A DNA stretch of 64,000 nt from Rhabditophanes sp. KR3021 (Eukaryota > Nematoda > Chromadorea > Rhabditida > Alloionematidae), in NCBI GenBank assembly GCA_963281155.1, contig CAUJLY010000006.1:1364001-1428000 (forward strand). The letters run 5' to 3'. Each line of letters begins with the position of its first letter. The first letter of the stretch is position 1. The notes beneath the pieces are model-generated. The model was not told the origin of the DNA, did no database searches, and was given only the letters and a program-made list of their open reading frames with translations. The position numbers and the translations under genes were made by a program. Shown here in pieces: positions 63,301-64,000 of this stretch.

Positions 63301-64000
63301 CTTTTTGATAAGGAAACGACCCTAATTTTGTATAAAAATACATATTCTCCTTATCAAAGGATGTACGCAATTGCATCACAAGATTATTGATAATATGGCA
63401 TTTCATGAGCAAGGACAAATATACATTTGGTTATGATGAAGAATATAATGAAATATCATTTTGCAAAAAGTTTCCATCAATTATAGAGATATTTGGTGTT
63501 GTGTTGAGGGGAAATGATTGAATATGATGATTTTATGAACAAAGTTGGTGCGCAGGTATTATTGTACATATTTTTTGGTATATTTCAAGACAGATTAAGC
63601 GATTGTAGAGACAAAAAATGTCATCTTCATATTGATTTATGCTTCATTAATTGTAACTCAACCTAACTGTACATTTATTAACTTTTCCTTTGAACTAATC
63701 ATCACTTTTATAACCTTTTGCTCATTTGATTTATCAAGTTTGCCTGTTAACATTTCATTTAACATAAGTCGACGGTATGAGGCAAATTTGTGTACCAAAT
63801 GACGGCACAAAGGCCAATCAAAGACATTACTTCTCCTTCAACAAGGACCGTCTTATAGCGATGGTGATGTGCTGTTTTTGAGTTGGGAAAATGTAACAAT
63901 AACTGATTTTAATAAATGCGCAACACCTTTATTAATTGATAATGATACATCTAATTAATTAACACTATTTACATTCAAAATTTATATCCAACACACACTC
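60361..64000. other. Intergenic to the right edge
   Basis: No recognisable gene in 3.6 kb. A 94-residue plus-strand frame (61264-61548) is not distinguishable from AT-rich noise. The patch around 61990-62035 is notably less AT-rich than its surroundings and could be a regulatory element or part of an exon, but I cannot support either. Confidence 0.4.

Noticed and set aside
1..64000. tRNA genes, rRNA, CRISPR arrays or transposons
   Set aside because: I saw no tRNA B-box-like pattern in a plausible context, no rRNA-like GC-rich block, no regular spacer array and no transposase or reverse transcriptase coding. A dedicated covariance-model search would be needed to exclude tRNAs.

Overview
This is a eukaryotic, AT-rich window (by eye about two thirds A+T, more outside genes) from an animal, most likely a nematode. 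The strongest clue is the ankyrin gene on the left. Its repeat region, its linker ([19 protein letters not shown]) and its ZU5/UPA/death-domain exon read like Caenorhabditis unc-44, and like unc-44 it has a giant serine/proline/glutamate-rich neuronal-type exon. Most introns are only 35-75 bases, with plain GT...(T)AG borders. Acceptors are often TTTTAG or TTATAG rather than the strict TTTTCAG of Caenorhabditis. I cannot name the species; an AT-rich nematode outside Caenorhabditis is an inference.

Layout. Positions 1-17547 (minus strand) hold one ankyrin gene that runs off the left edge. Its first exon starts at 17547, ankyrin repeats fill 17041-17547 and 14765-16814, the ZU5/UPA/death domain exon is 11172-13455, and at least three alternative C-termini follow: a short one (10284-10474), a second short one too small to be noticed easily (8007-8146), and the giant repeat exon (7673 to beyond position 1). 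Two apparent frame breaks lie in this gene (13419-13424 and about 1572-1578). After each, the correct frame resumes immediately, so they look like small indels or consensus errors. About 9.8 kb of gene-poor DNA lies upstream, with one coding-like but broken fragment (25430-26340).

The middle (27.3-41.8 kb, all minus strand) is a run of compact genes that I rebuilt exon by exon with matching splice phases: an aquaglyceroporin, PGAP1 (GPI-inositol deacylase), a small CYSTM protein, an unknown 181-residue protein, a rhodopsin-like receptor with a long C-terminal tail, and HID-1. These are mostly membrane-traffic or membrane proteins but need not be functionally linked.

From 45.2 to 53.5 kb the plus strand carries an immunoglobulin-domain type I membrane protein with two alternative PDZ-type tails, a secreted metallo-beta-lactamase-fold protein that has lost most of its metal ligands, and two tandem, related, secreted cysteine-rich proteins with identical exon layout. 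The last two classes are the best candidates for poorly described biology here. The right end has ATGL/PNPLA2 lipase (minus) and a C2H2 zinc-finger protein (plus), followed by 3.6 kb without a recognisable gene.
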